Part shown: positions 12,029 through 24,541 of the stretch, piece after piece
Layout of the letters: every line of letters starts with the position of its first letter
Position numbering within the stretch: position 1 is the stretch's first letter
From: Hymenochaete sp. R1
Taxonomy: Eukaryota; Basidiomycota; Agaricomycetes; Hymenochaetales; Hymenochaetaceae
Direction of reading: 5' to 3'
DNA: 64,000 bases
Assembly: GCA_019400425.1 (NCBI GenBank)
Contig: JAFREE010000102.1
Location: forward strand, 1-64,000
Notes under the pieces: model-generated
Told to the model about the DNA's origin: nothing
The model's database searches: none
Seen by the model: only the letters and a program-made list of their open reading frames with translations
Made by a program: the position numbers and the translations under genes

Positions 12029-12244
12029 CTAGTCCGCAGGCGGAATATCTTCTCCAGCCCTCTCATCCAGAGATTGAACCGGCTTTTCCGGTCGCGGCGT
12101 CATGAGCTTCGCGAACAAAGAATTGTAAGGATTGCAAATGATACCCTTCACAGTGTGCATCGGAATTCCGATTGTTAAATTATGCTGTGTATATTGTGGC
12201 ATGTTTGTTCCAGCGCTTTCTCTTCGAAAATACATGTACGGCAT
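12029..12244 (-). CDS. small hypothetical protein (71 residues) or terminal exon
   Basis: A frame opening with ATG at 12244 encodes 71 residues with a composition that looks protein-like (IGIPMHTVKGIICNPYNSLF, then a Pro/Lys-rich tail). It converges on the end of the zinc-finger gene with 16 bases between stop codons. It may be a small gene or the last exon of a slightly longer one; a possible upstream exon near 12350 could not be joined with confidence. No family recognised. Confidence 0.3.
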   Translation of the reverse strand: MPYMYFRRESAGTNMPQYTQHNLTIGIPMHTVKGIICNPYNSLFAKLMTPRPEKPVQSLDERAGEDIPPAD

Positions 12245-12515
12245 CTTTCTAATCTAAGCGTCCTTCTTGTCGTTCTGCCTCGCTTGATCGGTGTGGTAGT
12301 GGTGAACTACAGGCGCTGTCCACGTACTCGGGCAATCTCCTTGCTTACCATATTCTTCATCTCATCATTAAATCAAGGTTCGACCTTGTGACACAGCTCG
12401 TAATTATTCAATGAGGCGATTCCTAACTTTCTCACAGACCAACACGTCCACATTATATGAAGTTGGGCTGAACGTTTTGGACGCCGCGTTCAGGTTTAGC
12501 AATTTGATACTCAGG

Positions 12516-14797
12516 ATGGAGCCGTCAAGTTCTCAGGCTGTAGAATACAGGATTCCGCCGGAAGTCTTCGACTATACGGAATATCTTAGCGACTTATCTG
12601 GAGAGGAGAGTTGTGGGGCGTTTTGCTCTGTGCATCGAGCTGGGTTGGGCGATAAAGGCCGGAAGTTTCTAGCTGTGAAAGTGCCAAGACGTTGGTCCTT
12701 TAGGAATGACGAGGATCTCATACAAGTTGAGTGGTTTTCTAGTGGATTTGGTTTAGGGGCGTCATACTAATCGATCATGACAACGGACAGAACTTTAATT
12801 ATGAGATTGATTCCTGGGTGAAGGTCGGGTACCACGAAAATGTCTTACGATTGTTTGGGATAGCATACTCCGAGAAGAATAGCCCCAAGGCTCAACCATG
12901 TTTCCTTTCGGAATGGCAAGAGAACGGTTGTCTCAGTACATATATGGAAAGTGCTAGGGATGATACCTGCCTTTTGAGCATGGTAGCAATTTTGATACAT
13001 TAGCATTTCTCAACCATTCATTCTGACATTGTCATAAAGCTCTTGCAGGTTTTAAATGGCCTCACGCACATACACAATCTTGATGTGATCCATGGGGATT
13101 TACGTGGGGTATGCAAAGTCACTCAGAATCTAACCAATCTCATAAATGCTGACCACGGTTCAGGGTAATATCCTTGTGTCGAAGAACGGAATTCCGAAAA
13201 TAGCAGACTTCGGTCTCTCCAAACTTGACGGGCGGGAATCCTCAAAATCTGTCGGAGGAAAGGGCACACTACGTTGGATGGCTCATGAATTGCTTGCATG
13301 CATTGAAAAATCTGAAGTCCCTCGGGTTAGTGAGAAGCGCACGAAGGCTAGTGATATATGGTCGATCGGCATGACAATGCTAGTGAGCACATTCACTTTG
13401 CTTAGAACTTCAACGCTCGACTCATGTTTGGCCCGTATCAGGAAATTCTGACCGGAAAAGAACCTTATTCCAAAATCTACTATGATTTCTGGGTGGTGCA
13501 TCACGTCACTCATGGAGACAAACCAGATTATCCGGGCCCCCAACACAAGAAATGGAGGGTTTACGACGAAATTCTTCTCGCTCTTTGCCACTCGTGTTGG
13601 CATCTGGATCCAAGAAAGCGTCCAAACGTAGGAAAACTTCATTCGGATATTCGGTAAGCCCTTAAAGTTACAAACTTTCGATGATATCTAGAATAAATAT
13701 TGTAGACAGTTGAAAGCCGACTACGACGGCGGCAAACTAAAGTCATTCACAAACGAGCGGATATTTTCTGTAAACGCAGGCTCAATGTTACACGCAGGAA
13801 ATACTCCGGAGGAATCCGAATGTGGCGCGTCTATTTCTACCAGCCAACCTGAGAGTATCCGCATCATCTCTCAACCTACAAGCTTCAGTAGTTTTGAGAA
13901 TGCCGGAGAGAGATCATCATCGCCTACTGCTTTCTCCCCGTCAACAGACGAAAGATCTGTATCTGTTCCTGATTCGGCTTCAAACTCTGGAAGTACCGGG
14001 GACAACCTTTCCGTCTCAGAAGACTATTTCTCAGAATCGGAGACCCCAGCTGTCGATTTCGTTGGTCTTCCCGTTCCACCTTCGCCAGATTCTGTTGACA
14101 GCCTCCCAACTTGTACGTTTTTAGTTCGTTTGTGATTGATGGTGAGCTAACTTTGTCAAATACAGCTTGCAAATCGACTCTTCTTAACTTGAAAGCCAAG
14201 GGGATTTTGAATTATACGATGAAGTCTGAGGATGAGGGAACGCTCGTAGCCCAATGGAAGTGCAGTCTAAAAAGTATGTACATGCACCTGTATTATTCAC
14301 CGCTACTTATGTCGGGTGATGTTGCTAGTAAACGAGGAGATAAAATTTCAAAGCAAGGGAAATAACAAAGGTGAAGCTGAAGAAGAGGCTTGTCGACAGG
14401 CTTTGAGTCGATTATGTATGTCTTTTTGTTCTCTCTAGGTCATCGATGTTTATTTATACTTCGATCACTGCAGGCTTGGAGAACGACGCGATCAAATCTT
14501 CGTTCCCTCGCTATTCTAAAATTTTCCGAAAGTTCCTCAATGACAATTCATTGCAGACCCGCATCGTCTTAACTCCTGAAGCCGCTGGGTCTACTCAAGC
14601 CACTTTTTGGAGGTTTGTAGCCAAATGTACGTTTAACAGAACGAGTCAATATGTTCCATGGCTCACTGAGAATCAATCATATAGTAGATAACGTTGAGTT
14701 CGCGCAGGGTGATGCCCAAAGAAAAAATGAAGCTGAGGACATGGCCGCTGCAAACGCGGCCCGCGTCTGGCGCCATTCGGCACCAGAATCAACGTGA
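12516..14797 (+). CDS. protein kinase fused to two C-terminal dsRNA-binding domains
   Basis: Ten exons (12516-12725, 12791-12982, 13040-13108, 13164-13382, 13442-13653, 13706-14112, 14166-14273, 14329-14415, 14474-14626, 14685-14797) join in frame to 589 residues. The kinase covers about residues 20-300: a weak glycine loop (SGEESCGAFCSV), LAVKV, HGDLRGGNILV, ADFGLSK, RWMAHELL in place of the APE motif, SDIWSIG and LDPRKRP. A Ser/Thr-rich linker follows. dsRBD1 is at about residues 438-500 (CKSTLLNLKAKGILNY ... KGEAEEEACRQALSRL) and dsRBD2 at about 512-585 (YSKIFRKFLND ... RKNEAEDMAAANAARVW). Domain order and linker match the gene at 3326-7001, but sequence has diverged strongly, so this is an older paralogue. 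An alternative in-frame ATG at 12411 would add 35 residues. Ligand, substrate and biological role are not known. Confidence 0.85.
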
Positions 14798-15515
14798 ATT
14801 TTTTTCCTCCAGTAACTCTTCCTACAAAGGTCATAGACTGTTCACTGTATCTGTATATCTTGATCTTTACACTCCTTGGTACTTGTGACATTGTTTCAGC
14901 GGTTGCTTTCGAATAAGCTGTGCGCACAGCTATCTATCTCCCGTAATGGGGCTTATCTTTTTTATGTATCATATACAGTAAAGTTACTAGTACTTATTTG
15001 ATAGAATTCGTTTGCAATGACGCAACAAGTACGAAACGAGATAGAAGCTTGCTCGAAGCAGTGTGTGCAATGCTTTAGATCTTTCCAAAAACGAATCAGG
15101 ATGGTACCGCTGTCGAACCTGCACCAAACTTATAAGGCTTATGGCCGGGCAGGTCGTTTTGTGAAAAGTCTTCGTAGCTCGTAATCAACATTTTTGTAAA
15201 TCGAGTTTGTACGTCCGAAGGTATTGCATGAACGAGCACCGGGAAGAAGCATTACTAATAATACTGATGCCGAGCCCCACCATACAAAACTGACGGGAGC
15301 TGTCAGTCTTGCGAGCATTCAGACAATGAAATTGGAACCGGCAATGAGTCCATACCTTTTCGCTGCTTTTGCTATTAAAAGATCATTAAAAATCTTTGAA
15401 AATTGGGTAAAGTAGTGGTATGTCAATTGTATCCATCCTTGCATAAAAATATTGATGTGCGAATTAAAGCAGTCTTCCTGCAGCGACCTTCGAGGAAAGA
15501 AGGCAGAAAAGAAGG
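14798..15515. other. intergenic region between convergent genes
   Basis: About 720 bases hold the 3' ends of the plus-strand kinase-dsRBD gene and the minus-strand YPP1-like gene. I see no further gene; short open stretches on either strand have no recognisable composition or splice pattern. Confidence 0.5.
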
Positions 15516-18500
15516 TCATAGACACCAACCGATAGCACTCCCAGCATCCCTCAAACCCCTGACTTCCGAAAGCCCCAATGCAAACACTAAACATTCTCTT
15601 TGCCGATCTCTCCGGCCCTGCATCCCGTACGCTTTCGCCAAGAGATACCATGCTTCTGCAACGTCCCAACCTGACGCACGTGTGAGCGCCTCAAGCAGAC
15701 CGACGGCGAGGTGCACTGCACCATAGTTCGATGAACGTAGCACGGGTGATGACGAAACTAGATAAAGGCGGCAGAGATGTATTGTCGCAGGGACGTCGTC
15801 CTGGGAGATGAAAAGTGCTTTGTTAAAGGCCTCAACTGCCCTGTCGTCATCTCCCCGAGCGGAGAAGTACTGTCCCAACTACAACAAAATCCCAAAGTAT
15901 GCTTCTGAGTCACGTTGGAGCACGGTGGAATGAAAAGAACTATCACACCTGAACCCAAACAGCTTCATTCTCTTCGTCTAATTGCTCCGCTTCCTGTATA
16001 GCTCCGCGCGTCTGATCAAGTTTCTCCAACCTTCGGAACGTCGCGGCGGACATGAGCCATAGATCGCTTAATAAGCGACGCTCACGCGCGTTCCTAGCAT
16101 TCCGTGCACCTTGGCTTTCTTGTTGCGAAAGGTTCGAAGCTGCTGCGGGAAGCGGGGGTGGGGGAGAAGCATCACAGGTTCTTTGTGATCGCGAAGACCG
16201 AGGAACGCGAGAACTGAAGGATAATCGCCTACGGGAATGGATAGAAGAAGCTTGATACGGACCGCCTCGGGCCAGAGCTGCATGAAAATCTATAATATTT
16301 GACAAAGTTAAAAAAGACGAACTAACATCGGTTCAGTACGAACACTTACTTGGTGTTGATACGGAGCGGCTGAGGTTCACGCTGCTTCTCGAGACTCCGT
16401 GGCCGATTTTTTTCGAGATACTCGTGATCCTATTCTGCTGCTTATGCACTTGGTTCTTAAGCATTTGCTGCATGCGCTTCGTCTTCCTATCTCGTTCAGA
16501 TCGTTGGCTCTCTCCTGATATTCGGATATGCTCCTTCTCTTCCATCAAGGACGTGGGCAGTTGAGTTCCTTCTGCAGTCATACTCTCCCCATTTTGACGT
16601 TCCATTAAAGGGTGGGAAGTTGTCTTGATGGTGACAGTGTCAACTGAAGGTTCCGTGACCATTGATGTGTCGTTGGAAGCCGGAACATCGTTTGATTCCT
16701 TGTCACGATGGCGTAGAGATCCCTTCTCGCTAGAATGGTTGAAGGAAGGACTGGGAGTCCGTCTTGTATCTACCGAGACCCGAGTAGACGCTGTCGAAGA
16801 ATAATGAGCTTAGAAATTATCCAGATTCACCGTGGGTAAGCTTACTAGTTTGTCCATTCATGTCACGCCTTTGAGAGTACCAATCAGACACCTCGAGCCA
16901 ACATGCTTCTACGTTATCTGGACCTTCGGTCAGCTCCGTGATCATGATCTGAGTCATCCGAAGCTGGAAGGAATATTCGAACAAGTCCCTTGGCGATGGC
17001 GGTGGATAGTCTGGTAACGGCTTCAAGAATGTTGAGGCGGGTAGAAGGCCATGGTGAGTCGAATCAAATAGGGACTTCGAGTATGCTTGAGGTTGGTCAT
17101 CGATATTGCTTTCACCTTTGGAAGGACAAGCTACTGGAGTCTGTCCACCGTTTGACGCGAAATCGTCTGAGATGACGCCAGACTCCGAGAGAAGTTCCGA
17201 TTGCGTGCGGCGTTCAACATCATCTGTGATCTCGATCGCTGCCTCAATTACTGCCTTCGCCTTTTCCCACTCGCCTTGCTTTGCGAGCAAAAGGCCGAGT
17301 AAGTGCCAGTAGCGAATCTCGTTCTGGTCACCTTCTACCGCAGCTCTGCACATCTTGACAGCTTTCTCTAAGTCTCTCTCGGGGATGGACCGAGAAAGAG
17401 ATAGAGCAAGGTGGAAGAAGGCTGAAGATGTTGGATTGCGTTCGATAGACCTTGAAAGTAATTGGATCGAAGAAGACAGTAGAAACCGCCGGGTAGCAGG
17501 TTCATTCTCTGTACTTTCAGCATAAGTAAATTGTTTAAAAGGCCTTCCATGTTACATTCTCACCTCTTGTAGCCAAGATGGAGTTACAAACGCCTTCGGC
17601 CAGGTCGACACTCGCAATAAGCTCTCGACTCAGGTTTGCTACCCGTTCGCGAGCATACTCTATCAACTTCTGTGCTTCTCGAGCATCCGCAACGCTACCA
17701 GGTATCCGACAAAGCATGCGAGACCCCTGTATCAGGGTGCCAACCCAGAGTGAATCTAACTCGGTGGCTGACGTATCATGTGTGTCGTTTCCGTGAACGT
17801 CCATCGTACCAGTCTCACGAGCCTTTTTTACGACTTGCACATACAATCGTAGGACACGCTTCGCTAAATCATTGTCGCCAGAAACGTGCGCGAGGCGTGT
17901 CATATGACGAAAGACGCGAGGTGAATTGAAGGTAAGTCGCGTTGCCCACCATAAAATCTGCGAGATCAAGCAAGGGTCAAGCAAAGTAAATCAGAAAAAG
18001 TACTTCGGCGTACATCAATAACCCACGAAGCTCGGTCTCCTTGTGCACCCCCTACCTCCCAGAGGGCAACACACAAGTCGACAAATTCTTCCACGGCATG
18101 GTTGTGTTCTCCGGCTCTCGGAAAGGTTGTGGTCGCTTCTAGGATTGATCGATATTCTTCCACGATGCTCTTAGCCTCGTTATACCAAAATATCCTATTC
18201 GGAAATGATGCCGACTTAGGTGTAAGGTGTATGAGAACTCGAAGGAACACGGAGCAAATACTTATGCGATGTTCAGGTTGAAAAGACGATGGCCAATTTG
18301 AGCTGTGTGCCGCATACGTTTCCAGAGCGATGTGTGTTGACTCCAGGCTGCGATGCTGACTCGATAACGCGATGTTACGCCAAAGTAAACGTTCAACCCA
18401 TGCCCATAACTCGCCATGACGCGTGAATGACTCCATATTTGCATGACCTGCGCGATGAAGGGAATGTTTTGATACTGTGAACGTTCGTAGAAGAATGATC

Positions 18501-19327
18501 CCTTTGTCGTAGGATGAGAGGGCTTGCGAAGGCGAGCCGGGGGATATTCGCTCGTGAGCCATACCTGCAGTTCATTGTGAACAATAATATTTAAATATTG
18601 GAAGTGCAACCCACCTTCCAAACAAGCTGCTCTTACGGCTTCCATAAGTTTCCAAACATTCGATCCTTCTAATTGAGTTAAAGAAATGGGGGCGGAAGTG
18701 GGATCCGGAGTACTCTTCTGGTCCTCTGATGTGACTACAAGTGTAGGGTTGGATGACTGGAGCTGGCTTGCAAAAGTGACCCCTGAGATGTAGTCCAGAC
18801 ATTCCGATGGTCTGTCCAACGCGTAAGCAAAAAATGCGGACACGCTTCTCACGAACTAGAATTGAGCTACTTGTATTAGACTGCAATGTAGAGCCAAATA
18901 AAAAGACGTACATCAGTGCTGGAAGCAAGACTTTGTAGTTTCTCGTACGCCTTTTGGGCATCATCTCTCCTCTCTTCCTTCAACAAGCATGAATCACCCA
19001 AGTCGAACATGCCATGGTGACTGACGTGTTTCTCGCTCGGATCATTAGTCGGGGATCGCGTTGTCGCAAGTAAGATCGAGAGGTAGTGCGCTTGCTCCGC
19101 GGCTTCGGGCGTTTCTGCGAGAAAGCAGGGGTTAATATTGATGGTCTCGCCGTATACAAGTCCCACATACCCTTATCCTTGCAGTGTTTCTTTGCTTTCC
19201 GGAATAGTTCATGCCACGAGATGAAGCCGCCCTTGTCGGTCTTAGCGGGTGCACTGGCGTTCCATTCTCCAGCCGTCAAGGCAGCTTGGATTTGCGTTTC
19301 GTAATGTCCGCCTTTGTAATCTACCAT
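15516..19327 (-). CDS. YPP1: TTC7/Ypp1-type TPR protein (PI4-kinase complex scaffold)
   Basis: About nine exons with canonical short introns give a protein of roughly 1,100 residues starting MVDYKGGHYETQIQ. It is almost wholly helical. TPR-like repeats are visible in the middle (NEIRYWHLLGLLLAKQGEW then KAKAVIEAAIE) and at the C-terminus (LGQYFSARGDDDRAVEAFNKAL, followed by AEAWYLLAKAYGMQGRRDRQ). A long Ser-rich, charged linker lies between them (about 16900-16050). Order and spacing fit fungal Ypp1 and animal TTC7, which anchor PI4-kinase III alpha (Stt4) with Efr3 at the plasma membrane and support endocytosis. The assignment rests on fold and arrangement rather than a unique motif. The gene is divergent from the coiled-coil gene at 20217. 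Confidence 0.75.
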
Positions 19328-20216
19328 TAAATCAGCATCAGATGTTGCGTTTGGGAGCCTATGATATGGAGGAGTTCAGAGGCAAAGGGCTTCCACTATT
19401 CCAGTGACAGTGAAAGCAAAAGCGTAAATTCTGAGCGAGCGCGAATGGTGTGGTTTCTTCGTCGATCATCATCAAGCTTTGCAGATTTTTGGCTCTCTCT
19501 CCTCTCCTCCTCTCAAGACACCATGACTATAAATCACTGAAACGAAGCCCCGCAAGCGTCATGTCCCGTATGAAGTATCAAGGTAGTCAAACCGAGCTCA
19601 AATCGTATATCATAATGCTTGGTCGAGCATTAATCCAGGAAATTTGTCGGCACAAAGGAACCATCGTTTCAATCCCGCCACATATGTTCAGTAGCCGCCG
19701 GCGCAAACTACGATAGTAAGGTTACCGTTCGTCTCTAATACTGTCCTTTTTTGTGAGTTCCGAGGCCTTCGCCCAACTTTGCACCTCTAACTTTCTAATT
19801 TGATCTCTTATGACCATATATTGACGGAAGCATCTCTCAAAACGCAAGGCATATTTGCAGATTCATTCCAATTAGCCGGTATTATCACTTAAGAATAGGA
19901 CCTCGCATATCAAAGTATGCAGGTCCGAGGACACCCTCGGTATGACTCCAGCGAACTGTTTGCTCTGCGTACGCATACGCGACATGGCAGCGGGTGCTTT
20001 GAATATTGTACTTGAATGAATTTACTTAAGAGGTGGCCCTTTTCACGTTCGTCCACCCCCATTCATCCATTTCTTTCTCAACTTCACAGCGTTTCTGCGC
20101 TTACTAGAGCATCAAGTGAAAGGCCCACCATTGGTTCTCGGAGTAAACACTTAAGGTTGGTCGATTTGCATCCCCAGCCTTCTCTCACTACTAAGCCTGG
20201 TGTAGAAGAGTCAACC
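19328..20216. other. divergent promoter region
   Basis: About 890 bases lie between the divergent starts of the YPP1-like gene and the coiled-coil gene. A frame in register with the latter is open from an ATG at 20016, so part of this stretch may be coding at its 5' end. Nothing else gene-like is visible. Confidence 0.45.
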
Positions 20217-21653
20217 ATGCCTCCCAAGCATCAACTTCCTCATGATGACGCCTCTCAGGTATCCCCAGCCTTATCAAAGCCTGCTTCAGTAAAAGGTAAG
20301 CATAGAAGGAACTCTTCCTCCGAGAACGACGAGGACGCCAAACGCTCGAAGCGTGCTTCTGGGTCCGGTTCCCGCAAATCCCGCGTCTTCAAGCAGATTG
20401 AACTGGAAGACATCGTCGCCAACCCCTCACAAATCGATCCCAACGACCGAGATCTCCCGGATGTCATTCGCCGCTACCTCGCGTACCAACAAGAGCGTTA
20501 CCCCGACGAAACACGTACTCAACATTTCGGTCGTGACTTCCTCGAGACTTACCACAATCGCTGGCAGGCAATGCAGGGCATTGTCGATGCTTGCGATGGC
20601 GACATCCCCAAGGCCAAACAATCCGCATTCCGCAAGAAACTGATGCAGTCCATGGCAAAAGTCCAATCCGGTCTCGGGACTTATGTTAGGAAGAGGTATA
20701 CTCCTGCAAATTTTGCGTCCGAGCTTGATGCGTACAAAGACAAATACGATATTTACCCTGACCAGTATCTCAACGGTCTCGCGCTTCAGAATTTACACTT
20801 TTCCGGCATGGATGCTTCACAGCCCGGCATAGGCGGTGGTGCCCTCGTCTCAGAGGTTGCCAAACGCAAAGACGCGCGCGAACTCGAGAACTACCGCCTT
20901 GCGTTCTACCTCGGCCATTTACCGGACGAACAACCCGACCAATCTGAAACGCTAGAGCAGACCAAGAACGAAGAGATTCGACGCCTCTTGAGAGAAATGA
21001 AAGCTGTCCGAGGCACGCAAGCTCAGCTCCCATCCGTCCTCCACCGTATGTACAACAAAGCCCAGGTCCTCCGCCAACTAGACGCCATCATGCAGAAAGC
21101 GCAGACCTTGTACAACGGGTTCGTAGACTCTTGGAAAACTCTGGCTCGAGAAAATACCGGACTAGAAGGCCGTAACGCACAGAAAGCACCGGACACGCTC
21201 GACAGATCTCTGGAGGAGTGCCGTATCCTGATGGGCAAACTTCATCGCCGAATTCTGAACACGCGCAGCGAAGCGCGCGGACTTGTGGAGAATGCCGATC
21301 AGGAATTGGATGACGCACGTGTCGTATTACAGGTCAAGACAGAGACATACCAGGAATTAAAACAGATTCTCCAAAACCAACACTCCTCTCGCTCCAGTGC
21401 TGATTCCTCGGCTGCGAAGCAGGAGTTTCGACTCCGAAATGAGGCTGGGGTGCTGAGCCTTGAAGAAGTGCAGGCACGTCTCGTAGAGCTCAAGGGTGAA
21501 CTCGACTTGATGTTACCTGAGGAGAAGCTAGATGAGATACAGGAACAGTTGAGGTATCGTGACAAAGGACCTGGATCCTCATTGCCTGGCATGACGCCGA
21601 AGACGCCCGGAAGCTCCTCCTTGACTCGTGTTGGGACGCCAGCGGGACATTAA
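20217..21653 (+). CDS. uncharacterised coiled-coil protein, intronless
   Basis: A single exon gives 478 residues from the ATG at 20217 (MPPKHQLPHD). An upstream in-frame ATG at 20016 would add 67 residues that look like untranslated leader, so I prefer the shorter form. The N-terminus is Ser/Lys rich with a basic patch (KRSKRASGSGSRKSR) like a nuclear signal. The middle is acidic and helical, and the C-terminal third is a long coiled coil (about residues 300-445, many Leu/Glu/Lys heptads). The last 30 residues are Ser/Thr/Pro rich. I do not recognise a family. The absence of introns is unusual beside its intron-rich neighbours. Confidence 0.75.
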   Translation: MPPKHQLPHDDASQVSPALSKPASVKGKHRRNSSSENDEDAKRSKRASGSGSRKSRVFKQIELEDIVANPSQIDPNDRDLPDVIRRYLAYQQERYPDETRTQHFGRDFLETYHNRWQAMQGIVDACDGDIPKAKQSAFRKKLMQSMAKVQSGLGTYVRKRYTPANFASELDAYKDKYDIYPDQYLNGLALQNLHFSGMDASQPGIGGGALVSEVAKRKDARELENYRLAFYLGHLPDEQPDQSETLEQTKNEEIRRLLREMKAVRGTQAQLPSVLHRMYNKAQVLRQLDAIMQKAQTLYNGFVDSWKTLARENTGLEGRNAQKAPDTLDRSLEECRILMGKLHRRILNTRSEARGLVENADQELDDARVVLQVKTETYQELKQILQNQHSSRSSADSSAAKQEFRLRNEAGVLSLEEVQARLVELKGELDLMLPEEKLDEIQEQLRYRDKGPGSSLPGMTPKTPGSSSLTRVGTPAGH

Positions 21654-21968
21654 TTGTAGGATTGATGCGCAACTTATTGTCTATACACAACTGTAAATAT
21701 TCATAGAGTAACAAAGACTAGACGTTCATCTAGAAATGCCCATAAGGAAAGCACGCACGAAGTCTCAAAGTTGACCGAAAGCCAAAATTCCTAGTTGTAC
21801 AACAAACCTGACTGATCACCACCACTCGTTCCCGTCCATGAGTACACGCTACAGGTAAATGTATGATAAGAAATTGATCAAGAAAGCAGAAGCAAGATCC
21901 TTGAGGAAAAACAAATCTGATCTAATAACACAAAATCTTCTAACGCGCCCGTTCCATCTTCTCCCTTA

Positions 21969-24541
21969 TTATTTTTGAATCCTTTCCATCGATCCACATC
22001 CGGATCCGGATCCTGACGGCGATGACAACGACCCACTTTCGTCTTCATCATCCGAATCATCTATCCCAAACAAAGCCCCAGTCTTCCCTACATCTTCAAC
22101 CTCTCCTTTTTCATTCAGTTTCTGATCATCGACTTCAACCTGCGTTTTCACGTCGCTTCCACTTCTCCCATCGTTGACTCCATTCGAAGGTGTGTGCAAA
22201 GAAATTTGAGACGTGCTCCGCATTGGTAATGATACCGCAGCTCGCTCCCGCTCCCGATGAGACCCAATAAAACGCTGCCTTTCTGGCTCTGCAACACCCA
22301 ACTCGAGGTCAATTGCCATACCCGATTCTGAATCCGAGTCTGAATCGCCATTGTCATCGGCGTTCGCTGCATGGTTATTCTTGGGCTGGTTTGTCGCCTT
22401 TTTCATGATCTTCGGGGTGAGTGAGTTAGTGATATGACCAATCGGAGAAGGACAGTCAGAGGTAGAGAAGGAAAGCGAAAACGCACAGCGATGTAGATGG
22501 CGCATGCCATGATGATGAGCGTCCCAAGGACTGAGAGCACGGAAGGAATGGTATGGAAGAATATACGTTCGAGAATCGTAACATAAATGATCTATGAAGA
22601 AAGAAAGATTTGAACGAAAAGATAAGTACTGTATTTTGAACGACGAGCAAGTATCAGAAAGAAAGCCGCACCTGGACGTAAATAGCCATCGCCCCTCTTC
22701 CGGCAGTCTCCCGCTGCAGACCCATCGTCAACAACGCTTGCGCAAGGAATCCGAGGACGCCGATCATAACGAGCATCGCAAGCCATTCGATGCGCCGAGG
22801 GAGGACAACACGTTCTTCGAGAACAATCATCCTGGAACGATCAAAATTGAGTGAAAGAATGAGTTGAAGTCATTTAGGGTTAGGAACTGAAGCACTTACC
22901 CAATACTCGCAGTGAGGACACAGTATACAGAGAAATAGGACATTGAATGGAGTGTATGTGCCCGTTTTCCGATTGCTCGCATGGAGGTATCTTTTTTTTT
23001 TTTGAAAAATATGAGATGAGAAAACATGCCGACAAGATACAATCATATATATGAAACACTCACATGCTCCCGTCGCTCCGAGAACACCCAGAAGCGCGAC
23101 CCTAGTATTCATGCGGATTAACCTCCACCCTTGAGACTACAAACTCATATAATGATACACACCCAACGGCCACGAGCCTTTGTTGTGGCGTTCCCTTTTC
23201 AGATGGGTCCGAATCATCTGGAATAGACGAAGACGGCTCCGAGCTGCTGCTCCCAAAGATCGCTTCCGGTCGCGCAATTAATACCACACCAAGGAGACTC
23301 AAGACTAATTAGAGCAATAAAAGACGACCCATTAGCAAGTCAGAGATGACGAGCATGTAAAAAAGAGAGGAGACGGGCAACGAAGTCTACTCACATCCAG
23401 CAGCAGCCTCCTTTTTGCTGAATGACTCTTTAAGAAAGAGGAAACCGGCCAAAGCAGTAGTGAGTGGAGAGAGGAACGTGAGGACCGTCGCGTCCGACAA
23501 CGACAAATATTGCAAGGAATAGTAAACGCCGAACAGTCCAAAGAACCTATCGAGACGCAACATCAAAAAGCAAAGGCGAAGATAAACAGAAAGATCAACG
23601 TTCGTTCAAAGTCATTACCGCGTGCCCAGAATTAAGTGGAGAACTTACCCGGTAAACCCGCGAAACGCAAGCAAATGCCTGACACCTTTCGGGCCCAAGA
23701 TCGGGTCTGGGACTTTTCTCAAGAGTCTGGTCAGGACGAATCGTGGATTCAGGGGTGTCGCATTCAGTAAGCAGGTGGATGAATGGGCGAAGAGAAAGAG
23801 ATTAGACCGAGCCGCCAAGTTTATGGACAAGGGACTTACAGGTAGGATACACAGCATAAGTAAGTTATCCCCTAAAATCAAATGGCCAAGGAATACGATG
23901 TCTTAGCTCGATGACGTTGGGAGGGACCACAAAAACAGGGATGGATACTGAAGAGCTCGGTGCGAAGGTGTAGAAAATAACGTACCATCCGAACCACGAT
24001 AAGCTTCAACACCACAAAAAAGACAGGATAGAAATCAGTTTATCTATCATTCACATGTACAATATCAACAGAAAAAACGCACCTCCAACGTCGGCACAGG
24101 CACGTCCAAGCTATTCAGCTTCTTGACCGCAACATTCATGAGCGCAAAGAACAACTGAGAGGCTGCGACGAGCAATAGCCCCGCATTCGTCTTCACGAAG
24201 TCTACGCATTTCCTCACGGGCGTACACTCGAGAACGGGGTCTATGAAGTCGAGTATAAAGTCTGCAACGGGTTGACAGCAATTCGCGAAAGACGATAACA
24301 GTGAGCTAGGAGGTGATTTCATTCCCGGCTCGTTATCGAGTTCAAAATCGAGTTCCGAATCCATATTACGAGAAGGACGGCTTTCTCGACGTCCACTCCC
24401 GGGCCCATTTTGATTCGCGGAGAAGAGAAGCGCGCTCGGTCGTTCACTGGGTCGTGTCTGTCGTTCTTCAAGCTCGTCATCCCCACCACGAATGTGTCCA
24501 CGATCTTCTAAAGGTAGGGGATGATATTGATTTGCTGTCAT
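21969..24541 (-). CDS. EamA/DMT-superfamily membrane transporter (SLC35G-like)
   Basis: Several exons from ATG 24541 (MTANQYHPLPLE) encode a hydrophilic N-terminal tail of about 140 residues, then hydrophobic helices typical of the ten-helix DMT fold. Examples are LLLVAASQLFFALMNVAVKK, LSDATVLTFLSPLTTALAGF, GFLSLLGVVLIARPEAIFG, a Ser/Asp-rich loop, MSYFSVYCVLTASIG, WLAMLVMIGVLGFLAQALL and a final helix. The ATVLTFLSPL and LIARPE motifs are those of EamA transporters in the SLC35G/YPL264c group. A long acidic Ser/Asp tail (DSDDEDESGS) ends the protein. Solute is unknown. ATG 24541 is the first ATG of the open frame. Confidence 0.8.

Noticed and set aside
16052..16283. Antisense frames within the YPP1-like gene linker
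   Set aside because: They are shadows of the minus-strand coding exon, which joins in phase with exons on both sides.
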